Positions 9,031 through 17,597 are shown, counted from the stretch's first letter. The stretch is DNA of 64,000 nucleotides from Bradyrhizobium septentrionale (GCF_011516645.4 NZ_CP088284.1:392903-456902), one strand, 5' to 3'. Translations and numbers: made by a program. The notes: generated by a model from the sequence alone, not told the origin.

Positions 9031-9870
9031 TCAGTGCGAGAGCAGGATCGGCAGCGGCGGCTTGGACAGCAGGCTCTTGGTGGCGCCACCCAGGATAAAT
9101 TCGCGCCATTTCGAGTGGCCATAGGCGCCCATCACGAGGACGTCTGCCTGGTGGGAAAGCACGTAGGTTTCGAGGACATCGCCGATCGGCCTGCCGCCTG
9201 CATCGACCTGATCCAGCAACACGTCGATGCGGTGACGCGCCAGATTCTTGGCCAGTTCCTCGGCGGAGTGCTTGGTATCGAGATTCTTTTCGTTTGTGAC
9301 GGTGACGATGCGCACCTTCCTGGCGCGTTCGAGCAGTGGAATTGCGTCGGATACCGCCCGGGCCGCGGCGCGGCTGAAGTCCCAGGCGACGACGACCGTT
9401 CCCAGTTCGAAGGGACGCGAGCGCGGCGCTTCTGGCAGGATGAGAGTCGGTCGGCCTGATCCGAATATCATCGCCTCGGCGTACCATTGGTCGTAGGATT
9501 CGGGGATGGGCACGATCGTCAGATCGCGAAGCCGGGCATACTCGACCAGCAGATCCGCGACCTGGTAGGTCAGGCATTTCTCCATGATGGCTTCGTGCAG
9601 AACGCCAGATTTTTCCGCCGCGGCATCGAATGCAGCGAGTAGATTTCGCGCGCTATTTCTGCTTTTTTCTGCTGCGCCCGCAATAATCCCGGAAATGTTT
9701 GGAATCGCGCCCGACAGGATGTTGCCGGGTACCTCAACGTGCACCTCGCAGGATACCGCGGCAAGGTGTGCGCCGAGCGTGGCGGCGATCGAAACCGCAT
9801 CGTCCAGCACCGAGACCGGGGTTGGGTCGGGATAGTTCGTCAGTGTCAGAAGAATATCCTTGAAAGCCAT
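9031..9870 (-). CDS. Universal stress protein (UspA family)
   Basis: Protein of 279 residues starting [20 protein letters not shown] with the G-x2-G-x9-G nucleotide-binding motif in its C-terminal half ([15 protein letters not shown]). It resembles the Usp at 1035-1877 in length and layout, so the region carries two related double-domain Usps. It is first of the leftward operon usp-phosphorylase-prs-MBL; the gap to the phosphorylase is 38 bp. A purine-rich ribosome site (GGAGGAG) precedes the ATG, and a near-consensus FixK-type box lies about 60 bp upstream. Confidence 0.92.
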   Translation of the reverse strand: MAFKDILLTLTNYPDPTPVSVLDDAVSIAATLGAHLAAVSCEVHVEVPGNILSGAIPNISGIIAGAAEKSRNSARNLLAAFDAAAEKSGVLHEAIMEKCLTYQVADLLVEYARLRDLTIVPIPESYDQWYAEAMIFGSGRPTLILPEAPRSRPFELGTVVVAWDFSRAAARAVSDAIPLLERARKVRIVTVTNEKNLDTKHSAEELAKNLARHRIDVLLDQVDAGGRPIGDVLETYVLSHQADVLVMGAYGHSKWREFILGGATKSLLSKPPLPILLSH

Positions 9871-9924
9871 GTGTCTCTCCTCCTTTGGCCCGACGGTAAT
9901 TTAGCGTCCGGGAAGCGGTGGCTT

Positions 9925-9938
9925 TTGATCCATCGCAA
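9925..9938. promoter_or_regulatory. FNR/FixK-type box (one-base variant) upstream of usp operon
   Basis: TTGA-N6-GCAA. The final half-site deviates by one base from the palindrome, a variant accepted in described FixK2-type consensus sequences. It lies about 60 bp before the Usp start. The rest of 9871-10252 (about 380 bp) holds no gene I can support. Confidence 0.55.
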
Positions 9939-10252
9939 GGAGGCGAATCTGGCAGTCGTCCGGATTTATACGACTGCAGTCGGCGACGCAGCAGCGGCTT
10001 AACATTTCAAGAACAACCAGCACGATCCTTGCGCCGAGCGGGAGGGCGAGGTCGTCGGCGTCAGGGGCCTGAAACGGTCAACACGACCAGAAACTCTTCC
10101 GGCAATCCCGACATGCGAAGCGCAATTCCGGCGGCATGCGTCGACCGGATCGCGGGAGATCGTTGTACCCCTCGGCCTTCAGCCGTGCCTGGGCATCCGC
10201 CTCACCCAGGCCCGGGTTCGGTCGTTGAATTCGGAGGCTGCGGCACCCGACC

Positions 10253-10879
10253 TCATGATTGGATTCGATCGATGTGTGCCTGGGGGGATGGCGCCTCGAT
10301 ATTGATTGAATATGGCTTCGCCTCGACTGCTGCTACCGCGAGACGATTGTACAGATCGCGCCGATGCGCGAGCGGCCACCAGTCGTAGAGGAAGATTTCA
10401 AGCGGTCGCCAATTAGCAACCCAGCCGAGGATCAGGAAGCTCTCTTCAGCCAATCCCTTGAACGCAGTTTCAGTCAGATGGCTCCCAGCCAGATGCGCGA
10501 GTAAAAAACAGACGGCAAGAATTGAGGCGCCAATTAACAGCGAGCGCCGGCCTATGCGGAAGAGTTCGTTTAGATCACGCTGAATGACGACGGCTCGACC
10601 ACCGAAATAGCGATTGAATGCCTCAACGAACTCGCGCGATGCTCTTTGTTGTAATTCGTTGTCCGGAATGTGCACCACAATCTTGAACGGGCGGTTGCCG
10701 GGCATCTCTCGGGCCCAGCTTACGATGTACTCCTCAGCTTCATCGGCGAGGTCCTTTTCCCGAAAAGGGAAGGGATCCAGCGTATGAAACAGTTGTGCGA
10801 TGTCGTTGACCCGAATTTCGATCAGGTTTTCCGCGACCCTGGATGTCGGCTCCGTGGCCATTTGGCTGCTGCCCCACAT
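10253..10879 (-). CDS. Hypothetical membrane protein
   Basis: Protein of about 208 residues not recognised as a named family. The N-terminal 110 residues are soluble and acidic, with EIRVNDIAQLFHTLDPFPFREKD, then a hydrophobic stretch (RRSLLIGASILAVCFLLAHLAG) and a second, shorter hydrophobic region near ILGWVANWRPLEIFLYDWW. So it is probably an inner-membrane protein with a cytoplasmic head. The start is uncertain: a TTG at 10897, this ATG at 10879 and another ATG 18 bp further in are all possible, none with a strong ribosome site. It stands alone between other leftward genes. Confidence 0.7.
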   Translation of the reverse strand: MWGSSQMATEPTSRVAENLIEIRVNDIAQLFHTLDPFPFREKDLADEAEEYIVSWAREMPGNRPFKIVVHIPDNELQQRASREFVEAFNRYFGGRAVVIQRDLNELFRIGRRSLLIGASILAVCFLLAHLAGSHLTETAFKGLAEESFLILGWVANWRPLEIFLYDWWPLAHRRDLYNRLAVAAVEAKPYSINIEAPSPQAHIDRIQS

Positions 10880-10932
10880 CGACCGTCTCTGCTGCAATTA
10901 ACTGGGCAGAAACGCCTGAGTCAGAAGCGCCG

Positions 10933-11343
10933 CTAAAGATGCGACACCGTCGTCACGCGGTAGGTATGCATCTTGCCACTTTCGTTAATCGAGACATATT
11001 CGCCGGCGACGAAGCGCTCGTCGGCGAAATGATAACCGAGGTCGTCAGGCAGACTGGTTTCGCCGTCGTAGTGGAATCCCCAAGCGCCGCCCGGATGATG
11101 AACGAGATGACCAAGCTGGTCTTGCTCGTTTGGGCGTTGCCGCGCAACCCTGCAGGCCTCGCGATGCGCCCGCCAAAGTTTTGGATCGATACGGCCGTCG
11201 GCATCGACCGGTGCTACGAAGATGTAGGCGACTTCCGCATCGCCTTCGGGATGACCAGGCTCGCGGGCCAGCACGATTCGAATTTGACGGAACTGTGCGG
11301 GCAGCGAAGCATTCAGGATCGGCTTGCGTTGGGTCTTGGACAT
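10933..11343 (-). CDS. Conserved hypothetical protein
   Basis: Protein of 136 residues (MSKTQRKPILNASLPAQFRQIRIVLAREPGHPEGD), soluble, with no signal peptide. The middle contains PVDADGRIDPKLWRAHREACRV and the end DERFVAGEYVSINESGKMHTYRV, suggesting a compact beta-rich fold. I do not know a function. The start was set at 11343 because a strong AAAGGAG site lies just ahead; the longer open frame to 11844 overlaps the holin-like gene in another frame and is not credible. It is 53 bp downstream of that gene and probably in the same operon. Confidence 0.72.
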   Translation of the reverse strand: MSKTQRKPILNASLPAQFRQIRIVLAREPGHPEGDAEVAYIFVAPVDADGRIDPKLWRAHREACRVARQRPNEQDQLGHLVHHPGGAWGFHYDGETSLPDDLGYHFADERFVAGEYVSINESGKMHTYRVTTVSHL

Positions 11344-11396
11344 GTCGGTGTGCTCCTTTGGAATCGTGAGGGGTGAAGCCAATGGTTCGGTCGGGA

Positions 11397-11882
11397 TCAG
11401 GTTTGCTCTGCCGCAGCCGCCACTGGCGCGGCCCTGGATTTCTTCAGGCTCTTGACGATGATCGTGATCAGTGGCACCAGCAACAAAGGCAGAGCGCTGT
11501 TGAGCGGATGTTGGACCATGCCGAGGAATTGCGAATGCATCGCCCTTGCCTCGATTTGCAACGCATCGACTGCCGAGCCGTGAATTTCGTTGGCAAGTTC
11601 GAGCTCGCGTCCCGCTGGTGGGCGCCCAGCAATCACGAACAGGACGGCAGCAATCACAAAATTGACCACGCCCAGGATTGCGGCTGCGGAAACCGCGCTC
11701 CAGATTTGCACTAGAGCAAAATAGGCCGCCAGTTCCAGCATCAACAGGCCGAAGGCCGCAATTAAAGCGGCAAATGCCCGCAAGCCGAGGCCGACCAGCA
11801 TGTGCTTCATCCGGATCTCCGCAATAAGCCGGTCGGTTCGCCACAGCGCACGCAGGTTCTTGACGACATTCTCGCTGTTCAC
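11397..11882 (-). CDS. Phage holin-superfamily / YqjE-like membrane protein
   Basis: Protein of 161 residues with two long adjacent membrane segments (about residues 30-60 and 65-90) and a third hydrophobic stretch near the C-terminus (LLLVPLITIIVKSL). The layout matches putative actinobacterial-type holin X / YqjE-like proteins, often found beside DUF883/YqjD proteins, as here. Despite the name, chromosomal members are not lysis genes; they are thought to act at the inner membrane under stress. It starts one base after the DUF883 stop codon, so the two are translated together. Confidence 0.8.
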   Translation of the reverse strand: MNSENVVKNLRALWRTDRLIAEIRMKHMLVGLGLRAFAALIAAFGLLMLELAAYFALVQIWSAVSAAAILGVVNFVIAAVLFVIAGRPPAGRELELANEIHGSAVDALQIEARAMHSQFLGMVQHPLNSALPLLLVPLITIIVKSLKKSRAAPVAAAAEQT

Positions 11883-11883
11883 G

Positions 11884-12174
11884 TCAGTGTCTCCTCAGCA
11901 TGAAGCCGATAACGACGCCAAGCGCGAAGGCCGACGCCATCGTTGCAATCGGGCGCTCCGCAATCAGCGTCTCGACATGATCTTCCTGTTCGCTCAGGGT
12001 CTCGCCGAGTTCGTTCAAGGCGGCCTTGATCTGGTCGGCGAGGGCGTCGGCGCGATTTTTGGCGTTGTCGAACAGCCCATCGCCGGTTGCGTTCAAGAGG
12101 CGCGATACTTCACTCTTGAGCGCCTGCAGTTCGTCAACCGTCTCGCTTGAACTGAACATCGCGTCCACCCGCAT
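11884..12174 (-). CDS. DUF883 (ElaB/YqjD) family membrane-anchored protein
   Basis: Protein of 96 residues: a long amphipathic helix (ETVDELQALKSEVSRLLN onwards) followed by one C-terminal membrane anchor ending GFMLRRH. This is the classic ElaB/YqjD/DUF883 layout; E. coli YqjD binds ribosomes at the inner membrane in stationary phase. The role in this organism is inferred only from the family. It is first of a leftward operon with the holin-like protein. The start may be MFSSSETV, five codons in. A FixK-type box lies 45 bp upstream. Confidence 0.85.
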   Translation of the reverse strand: MRVDAMFSSSETVDELQALKSEVSRLLNATGDGLFDNAKNRADALADQIKAALNELGETLSEQEDHVETLIAERPIATMASAFALGVVIGFMLRRH

Positions 12175-12218
12175 TGCTTCGTGCTGGAAGAATTCTATGC
12201 AAGCCCGCGGCGCAGCCC

Positions 12219-12232
12219 TTGATTTGGGTCAA
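12219..12232. promoter_or_regulatory. FNR/FixK-type box, leftward promoter of DUF883 operon
   Basis: TTGA-N6-TCAA (N6 = TTTGGG), centred about 52 bp before the leftward DUF883 gene, in a divergent intergenic region. Confidence 0.7.
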
Positions 12233-12264
12233 GCGCGGCTTGCCCCAGTGCGCATTTTGCAACC

Positions 12265-12278
12265 TTGAGCGAGGTCAA
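12265..12278. promoter_or_regulatory. FNR/FixK-type box, rightward promoter of mla operon
   Basis: TTGA-N6-TCAA (N6 = GCGAGG), centred about 66 bp before the rightward mlaE start and 46 bp from the other box. Two perfect boxes in one divergent spacer suggest that each direction has its own site. Confidence 0.68.
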
Positions 12279-12337
12279 CGTGGCAATGGGGCCGCGGTTC
12301 TAGGAAGGAGGTGTTATGTGACTGAGGAATAACCAAC

Positions 12338-13474
12338 TTGACGACCGCACCTCTATTAACGGCCACGGCAACGGGCGATGTCCTCGAATTGCGACCAGGC
12401 GGATCCTGGATTGCGGCCAATGTGGCGACGCTTGAACGTCTTTCCGAAGCCGTCGCGCCGCAGCTCGATCACTCCGGTACCCTTAAGCTCGACATGGCCG
12501 AGGTGCGCGAACTCGACACGTTAGGGGCCTGGTTGCTGGAGAAAATGTCGCGGCGCGCGACGTCGGCGGGACACCGTGCCGAAGTCGTTCGAGTTTCCGA
12601 CAATTATGCCGGGTTGATCGAGGAGGTGCGTCAGGTCAATCGACGGGTGCCCGTGCCGGTCCCGGCGCGTAACTCGATCGCGGCGAAAATCAGCGATATC
12701 GGCCGCGCCACCATCGGTTCGGGTGAGGACGTGACCGCGTTCCTGCAGATGCTGGGCGCGCTGTGCATCGGGATCCTCGGCGTGTTGCGGCGGCCGCGAT
12801 CGCTGCGGCTGACGTCGTTGGTCTATCAGTTTTACCGGGTCTGCTGGCAGGCGATCCCGATCGTGGTGCTGATCACCTTCCTGATCGGCGCCATCATCGC
12901 CCAGCAGGGCATCTTCCATTTCCGCAAATTCGGCGCGGATTCCTATGTTGTCGACATGGTCGGCATTCTGGTGTTGCGCGAACTCGGCGTCCTGATCGTC
13001 GCCATCATGGTCGCTGGCCGCTCCGGCAGCGCTTACACCGCCGAGCTCGGCTCGATGAAGATGCGCGAGGAAATCGACGCGTTGTCGACCATGGGGCTGG
13101 ACCCGATCGAGGTCCTGATGCTGCCCCGGATCATCGCGCTGGTCTGCGCACTGCCGATTCTCACCTTCATCGGTTCGATGGCCGCACTTTATGGCGGTGG
13201 CCTCGTCGCTTGGTTCTATGGCGGCATGGGGCCGGCAATCTTCATTGCACGGCTGCATGAGGCCGTGTCCGTCACCCATTTCGAGGTCGGCATCATCAAG
13301 GCGCCGTTCATGGCGCTGGTGATCGGCATTGTCGCCTGCAGCGAGGGCCTTCGGGTGAAGGGAAGTGCCGAGTCGCTGGGCAAGCAGACCACTACTTCGG
13401 TTGTGAAGTCGATTTTCCTGGTGATCGTGCTCGACGGGCTGTTTGCGGTGTTCTTCGCATCGATCGGAATGTAG
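12338..13474 (+). CDS. mlaE: MlaE-type ABC transporter permease with N-terminal STAS domain
   Basis: Protein of 378 residues. Residues about 1-110 form a STAS-like domain (LDHSGTLKLDMAEVREL), fused to the MlaE permease core with several membrane helices and the signature ELGVLIVAIMVAGRSGSAY followed by ELGSMKMREEIDALSTMG. It is the inner-membrane part of an Mla system that moves phospholipids between inner and outer membrane. The fusion replaces the separate MlaB partner of E. coli, as is common in alphaproteobacteria. The start is a TTG at 12338, the only suitable start in frame after the upstream stop, preceded by GAGGAA. mlaF follows after 2 bp. Confidence 0.92.
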   Translation: MTTAPLLTATATGDVLELRPGGSWIAANVATLERLSEAVAPQLDHSGTLKLDMAEVRELDTLGAWLLEKMSRRATSAGHRAEVVRVSDNYAGLIEEVRQVNRRVPVPVPARNSIAAKISDIGRATIGSGEDVTAFLQMLGALCIGILGVLRRPRSLRLTSLVYQFYRVCWQAIPIVVLITFLIGAIIAQQGIFHFRKFGADSYVVDMVGILVLRELGVLIVAIMVAGRSGSAYTAELGSMKMREEIDALSTMGLDPIEVLMLPRIIALVCALPILTFIGSMAALYGGGLVAWFYGGMGPAIFIARLHEAVSVTHFEVGIIKAPFMALVIGIVACSEGLRVKGSAESLGKQTTTSVVKSIFLVIVLDGLFAVFFASIGM

Positions 13475-13476
13475 CG

Positions 13477-14253
13477 ATGCAGGAAGTGGAAGGACAGTTA
13501 GCGATACGCGTGCATGACCTGGTGGTCGGTTTCCGCCGCCATGTCGTGATCGATCATCTCGATCTTGATGTACGCCGAGGCGAGATCCTCGGCCTGGTCG
13601 GCGCTTCCGGCGGCGGCAAGTCGGTGCTGATGCGAACCATCATCGGTCTGATTCCGCGCCAGGCAGGCGAGATCGAGGTGATGGGGGCGCCGATCGGCGA
13701 CCACGACCGGGCGACCAGGAGCGCTGCCGGACGCTGGGGCATCCTGTTCCAGCAGGGCGCGCTGTTTTCATCGCTCACCGTGCGGCAAAACATCCAGTTT
13801 CCGCTGCGCGAAAATCTCGTGCTGTCGGATGCGCTGATGGACGAGATTGCCACCGCCAAGTTCGAAATGGTCGGACTCAAACCGGAAGACGGTGACAAGT
13901 TTCCGTCCGAATTATCCGGCGGCATGACTAAACGGGTAGCGTTGGCGCGCGCGCTCGCGCTCGATCCCGCGATTGTGTTCCTTGATGAGCCGACCTCAGG
14001 CCTCGACCCGATTGCGGCCGGCGATTTCGACGCCCTGATCAAGACATTGCAGAAGACGCTGGGACTGACGGTGTTCATGGTGACCCATGACCTCGCCAGC
14101 CTGAATACCGTTTGCGATCGCGTCGCGGCACTGGCCGACGGCAAGATCGTGGCGATCGGACCGATGCGCGAACTGCTTCAATCCGAGCATCCCTGGGTGC
14201 GGGCCTATTTCCACGGCAAGCGATCACAGATGCTGCAACCCCAAGCGAGCTAG
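13477..14253 (+). CDS. mlaF: MlaF-type ABC transporter ATP-binding protein
   Basis: Protein of 258 residues with all ABC ATPase motifs: Walker A GASGGGKS, signature LSGGMTKR (with the Met-Thr typical of MlaF-type ATPases rather than LSGGQ), Walker B IVFLDEPTSGLD and the switch His in VTHD. It powers lipid transport together with the STAS-permease protein just upstream and the MCE protein just downstream. Spacing on both sides is 2-3 bp, so this is a single operon. Confidence 0.94.
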   Translation: MQEVEGQLAIRVHDLVVGFRRHVVIDHLDLDVRRGEILGLVGASGGGKSVLMRTIIGLIPRQAGEIEVMGAPIGDHDRATRSAAGRWGILFQQGALFSSLTVRQNIQFPLRENLVLSDALMDEIATAKFEMVGLKPEDGDKFPSELSGGMTKRVALARALALDPAIVFLDEPTSGLDPIAAGDFDALIKTLQKTLGLTVFMVTHDLASLNTVCDRVAALADGKIVAIGPMRELLQSEHPWVRAYFHGKRSQMLQPQAS

Positions 14254-14256
14254 ACC

Positions 14257-15360
14257 ATGGAAACCCGTGCACCCTTCGTCATCGTCGGCGCCTTCGTGCT
14301 TGCGGCGATCGCCGCTGTGTTTGGCTTTGTTTACTGGCTGCACAACGCCGGTGGTCTCGGTCCGCGCGCAACCTACCACGTCCAGTTCGAAGGGTCGGTG
14401 CCCGGGCTGTTGGTCGGCGCTGCGGTGCTGTTCAACGGCATCCGGGTCGGCGAAGTCTCCGAGCTCGTCCTCGCGCCCGGCAAACCGCGTGGCGTCAACG
14501 CGACCATCTCGGTGGCTTCGACGACGCCGGTACGCGCCGACACCAAGGTCGGTCTGGAATTCCAGGGCCTGACCGGCGTTCCCGTCATCACACTGGAGGG
14601 CGGCATGCTGGTCGCTAACTCCGGCGAGGTACCGACGCTTGTTGCCGAAGCCGGGGCCGGCCAGGGCATGTCGCAGGCCGCCCGCGATGCGTTGCGCAAG
14701 GTGGATTCGGTGCTGACGGAGAATTCTGGGGCGCTGAAGGACACTATCGCTAATTTCAGGGTCTTTTCGGAAGGCCTGGCCCGCAACACCGGCAAGCTTG
14801 ATGGCATCGTTGCCGGCCTCGAACGCATGACCGGTGTGACCGCGCCGCCGGCAAAAATCACCCATGATTTGCGCGCCCTGCCAAATCAGGGACCGGCGGG
14901 CAAGACTGTTGGCGCCCAATGGGCGATCCCGGAGCCCACCGCGGTTGCGATGCTGGAGACGCAACGGTTCCTGTTCTCCCCGCCGCAGGACGTTCCGGGG
15001 TTTGCGGAAGCGATGTGGGCCGACTCGCTTCCGAAACTGTTGCAGGCAAGGTTGATCGAGAGCTTTGAGAATTACGACCTCGTGCACGCGCCGCTGCGCA
15101 TGGCCGATGTTGCACAGACCGAATTCCAACTTCTGATCGACGTCAGGCGGTTCCGCATCGCCGTTGATTCGAAGCCGGCGGCCGAAATCGCATTGTCGGC
15201 GAGGATCGTCGACAAGAACGGCAAGATTGTCGCCGCACGCCTGTTTGAGGAAAGTGAGAAATTCGATCAGGTCGCGCCGCCGGAAGCCGTCGCCGCGTTC
15301 AGCGATGCATTTGGCCGGATTGCCAAGGACATGATCTCCTGGACCGTGCAGGCTCTCTAA
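14257..15360 (+). CDS. mlaD: MCE-family (MlaD) protein fused to an auxiliary lipoprotein-like domain
   Basis: Protein of 367 residues. An N-terminal membrane anchor (residues about 8-28) precedes the MCE domain (about 40-118, with VLFNGIRVGEVSEL and GLEFQGLTGVPVITLEGG). A helical linker follows. The C-terminal 160 residues (AIPEPTAVAMLETQRF to the end) resemble the ABC-type transport auxiliary component (PqiC/DUF330-like), normally a separate outer-membrane lipoprotein. One polypeptide may thus link the inner-membrane transporter to the outer membrane side. The C-terminal assignment is by pattern and needs a profile search. It ends just before an inverted repeat that could terminate the operon. 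Confidence 0.88.
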   Translation: METRAPFVIVGAFVLAAIAAVFGFVYWLHNAGGLGPRATYHVQFEGSVPGLLVGAAVLFNGIRVGEVSELVLAPGKPRGVNATISVASTTPVRADTKVGLEFQGLTGVPVITLEGGMLVANSGEVPTLVAEAGAGQGMSQAARDALRKVDSVLTENSGALKDTIANFRVFSEGLARNTGKLDGIVAGLERMTGVTAPPAKITHDLRALPNQGPAGKTVGAQWAIPEPTAVAMLETQRFLFSPPQDVPGFAEAMWADSLPKLLQARLIESFENYDLVHAPLRMADVAQTEFQLLIDVRRFRIAVDSKPAAEIALSARIVDKNGKIVAARLFEESEKFDQVAPPEAVAAFSDAFGRIAKDMISWTVQAL

Positions 15361-15368
15361 GGGCCGTT

Positions 15369-15397
15369 CCGGCTTGCGATGGGGTTAGTCAAGCCGG
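15369..15397. terminator. Inverted repeat between convergent genes
   Basis: Eight-base stem (CCGGCTTG and its complement) with a 13-base loop, 8 bp after the mlaD stop and 5 bp before the end of the leftward cytochrome gene. There is no clear T-run, so a rho-independent role is only possible. Confidence 0.35.
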
Positions 15398-15402
15398 TTC
15401 CG

Positions 15403-15771
15403 TCATTTCCGAAGCGAGCCGATATAGGCAGCGATATCGCCGGCTTCATTTCGGCTTAGCGGGAAATTGGGCATCTTTGGATGGGGATCGAGCAGAAAGA
15501 ACGCGAGCTTCTCGGGGCTGAAATCCGATCTGTTCGCAACTGCGGAGAAGGGAGGAACGTCTGCGCTCGCTTGTTTCTGTCCGCCATCGACAACGTGACA
15601 TGAAGCGCACCAGCGCTTTGCGAGTTCTGCACCGCGATTCGCGTCGGCCGCCTTTGCCGGCGACAGGATCAGACTTGCCGTGCCGGCAAATACGAGCAGA
15701 TATTGGCCCAAAGCCATCTGCGCGGGACGGATCTTTTGCATCTGAACCGATGAGTATTGCGGTCGTATCAT
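15403..15771 (-). CDS. Small periplasmic c-type cytochrome
   Basis: Protein of 122 residues with an N-terminal signal sequence (hydrophobic stretch LGQYLLVFAGTASLIL ending SPAKAAD), one heme-binding motif CASCH and a likely distal Met in HPKMPNFPLS. It is a class I monoheme cytochrome c exported to the periplasm, where it would carry electrons. The start at 15771 has an AAAGG site; a second ATG ten codons in is possible. Its layout is close to that of the cytochrome at 17101-17436. The electron donor and acceptor are unknown. Confidence 0.85.
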   Translation of the reverse strand: MIRPQYSSVQMQKIRPAQMALGQYLLVFAGTASLILSPAKAADANRGAELAKRWCASCHVVDGGQKQASADVPPFSAVANRSDFSPEKLAFFLLDPHPKMPNFPLSRNEAGDIAAYIGSLRK

Positions 15772-15953
15772 TCGATTACCTTTCTAGGCGCTGCCCAACA
15801 CCGGTGGTCAAGCAATCCTACTACTATTCGCGGGCTCGGCGTAGAACCGTTCCAGCGCGTCGCTTCCCGCCCAATTTTTCAAGTCCACTATGTGGCCTGA
15901 GCTCCTTGAGCATGCGTCAAGTCCGCTTCGAGCCAAGCCTGACATACTACCTG

Positions 15954-15967
15954 TTGATTTCGCTCAA
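15954..15967. promoter_or_regulatory. FNR/FixK-type box upstream of 71-residue gene
   Basis: TTGA-N6-TCAA (N6 = TTTCGC), centred about 60 bp before the ATG at 16020. The position supports 16020 as the true start of the small gene instead of the longer frame through this site. Confidence 0.6.
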
Positions 15968-16019
15968 TTTGATGCTGTTCTTCCATGTTAGCGTTGATCC
16001 TATTGACCGAGTTTTTCAG

Positions 16020-16235
16020 ATGTCAGCCAGCCAAATCGCAAAACTCCATTTCGAAGCAGCCATTTCGACCGCCGAAGCGGCGAACCTAAATGTCGATACC
16101 GTCTGTCGCGCATTGCTAGGGTTGGTTATTTCAAAGTATCTCCAAAGCAGGACTCTTTCCGACGTGCAGTCCGAACTGCGCTTCGTCGCTGAAAATTGCG
16201 ATCCCGACACGGATTTCATGTTTATGCGGCCATAG
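16020..16235 (+). CDS. Small hypothetical protein
   Basis: Protein of 71 residues starting MSASQIAKLHFEAAISTAEA. It has no membrane segment or signal and looks like a single helical domain ending in DPDTDFMFMRP. I do not recognise the family. The same frame is open back to 15600, but that extension overlaps the leftward cytochrome gene and passes through a FixK-type box, so I prefer the short form. It may be a short regulatory or structural protein of the low-oxygen regulon. Confidence 0.5.
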   Translation: MSASQIAKLHFEAAISTAEAANLNVDTVCRALLGLVISKYLQSRTLSDVQSELRFVAENCDPDTDFMFMRP

Positions 16236-16268
16236 TTCAACCGCGCCACACACGTTTGGCGGGCTCTA

Positions 16269-16282
16269 TTGACCCAGGTCAA
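16269..16282. promoter_or_regulatory. FNR/FixK-type box upstream of 108-residue gene
   Basis: TTGA-N6-TCAA (N6 = CCCAGG), about 135 bp before the start at 16411. The longer distance implies a leader of roughly 95 bases if this is the promoter site. Confidence 0.62.
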
Positions 16283-16410
16283 ATCCGGGTCGTCAATACG
16301 TTCTACCAATGGTGAGTTCGGAGCTTTCAGGAGAGATGCGTTTCCCTGGGCCCCGAGTTCGACGAGGCCCGCTCTCTCATGTGACCAATCATCTTTGAAG
16401 GCTGACGGAA

Positions 16411-16737
16411 ATGACGAAGCCGGTGTCCGATAAAGCACAAGTGACCCTGGAGTACCCCGACAAGTTTTATAGTGGCACATTTGAACGATCCTCCCGTTTT
16501 GAGGTTTCGTTCGATGCGACCGGCTTATTGCGTCTGCTCGAACATCCGGGTTCTGAAGACGTGCGGAAATCCGTTCACATCCACATTAACTATGGTCTGT
16601 TTTCAGACATCTTGCAGGAATCGTGTTTGCAGGTGCCTAACATTCCGAAAGACGAGATTCATCTGGAGCAACTTCGCCGAGCCGTGTCCGCATTCGAACA
16701 GTCTCTGAGAGTCGTGCCAGCCGAAGCTGCGAGGTGA
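16411..16737 (+). CDS. Conserved hypothetical protein
   Basis: Protein of 108 residues (MTKPVSDKAQVTLEYPDKFY). The content alternates short hydrophobic strands and charged loops; VTLEYPDKFYSGTFERSSRF looks like a beta hairpin and the C-terminal third (LEQLRRAVSAFEQSLRVV) is helical. No signal peptide, no metal motif, no family I recognise. A FixK-type box lies upstream. The following 363 bp (16738-17100) contain no gene I can support. Confidence 0.6.
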   Translation: MTKPVSDKAQVTLEYPDKFYSGTFERSSRFEVSFDATGLLRLLEHPGSEDVRKSVHIHINYGLFSDILQESCLQVPNIPKDEIHLEQLRRAVSAFEQSLRVVPAEAAR

Positions 16738-17100
16738 TGTTGGGTGGTACGTGCGCCCGCAACCGGCAATGGCGGTCGGGCGTGGGCGATTCCTGCGCAT
16801 CGGTGACGGCCAGGGTACCGCGCCGCGATTTTCGAGCGGATGTGAACCAGCATCGCGTGGCGCAAGGGAGAGGCGTCGTCCCCTCTATGCCGAGATGGTG
16901 GTGATTCTCGCCGAGCTATGGAGCGACAACTTGTGGCGCAAAGTAGACACTACTCGGATTGGCGTCGTCGGATCTCTGAGTGCCGGCAGCGTCAAGAAGG
17001 AGCGTGCGCTAGAGAAGTCATTTTCAGCTCGTATGCAGCCGTCGTGCGTTTGAATGGCTAACGCTTCGACGAGCGGCGGTCGCACGAAAGAAAGACTGCG

Positions 17101-17436
17101 ATGAAACGAGTCTTGCTTGTACTGACAATGGGTCTCCTGTGGAGTACCTTCGCCCACGCGCGCGCTGAGGAGCAGCGAGATGGCAAAGAGATGTTGCAAC
17201 AGCTGTGCGCCCGCTGTCACTCCATTGGCAGGACCGGCAGAAGCCCGAACAGGCAAGCACCGCCGTTTCGCAGCTTTAGCGAAACGAAACTTTACGACAG
17301 CGACTTCTTGCAACGACTGCAAGACGGCTATAGCAGCATCCACCCTTCCATGCCGACCTTCCGCTTCAACAGGGAGGATGCGGAGGAGGTGCGCAACTAC
17401 ATGAAGTCCATTCAGGAACCATACAAGGCGAAATAA
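17101..17436 (+). CDS. Small periplasmic c-type cytochrome
   Basis: Protein of 111 residues with a clean signal peptide (MKRVLLVLTMGLLWSTFAHA, cleavage after AHA or ARA), a heme-binding CARCH motif and a likely axial Met in HPSMPTFRF. It is a monoheme class I cytochrome c for the periplasm. It shares layout with the cytochrome at 15403-15771 (short length, same spacing of heme motif to HP-x-MP), so the two may be paralogues. I see no FixK-type box directly in front of it. Confidence 0.88.
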   Translation: MKRVLLVLTMGLLWSTFAHARAEEQRDGKEMLQQLCARCHSIGRTGRSPNRQAPPFRSFSETKLYDSDFLQRLQDGYSSIHPSMPTFRFNREDAEEVRNYMKSIQEPYKAK

Positions 17437-17597
17437 CCACCAAGTCGCGGCAGGACTCGGAGCTGGGCTCCATCTTGATTGCTGCGATAATACCTAGAGG
17501 CCGGCGATCAAATTCGCGCGCCGCGGATCCTCGACGAGGAGGCAATACGGATCCAGTCCTGATTTTGAGTAGATCGAACCGGAAAGATTGGATCTAG

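Noticed and set aside
8993..9577. N-terminal extension of the phosphorylase
   Set aside because: It lies within the Usp gene in another frame and has no phosphorylase character.
15914..15928. FixK-like palindrome TTGA-N7-TCAA
   Set aside because: The spacer is seven bases, not six; a correct box lies 26 bp further right.
15600..16019. Long form of the 71-residue gene
   Set aside because: It overlaps the cytochrome on the other strand and its promoter box.
16738..17100. Frames of 68-100 residues in the spacer before the second cytochrome
   Set aside because: Arg-rich, poor starts, no recognisable pattern.
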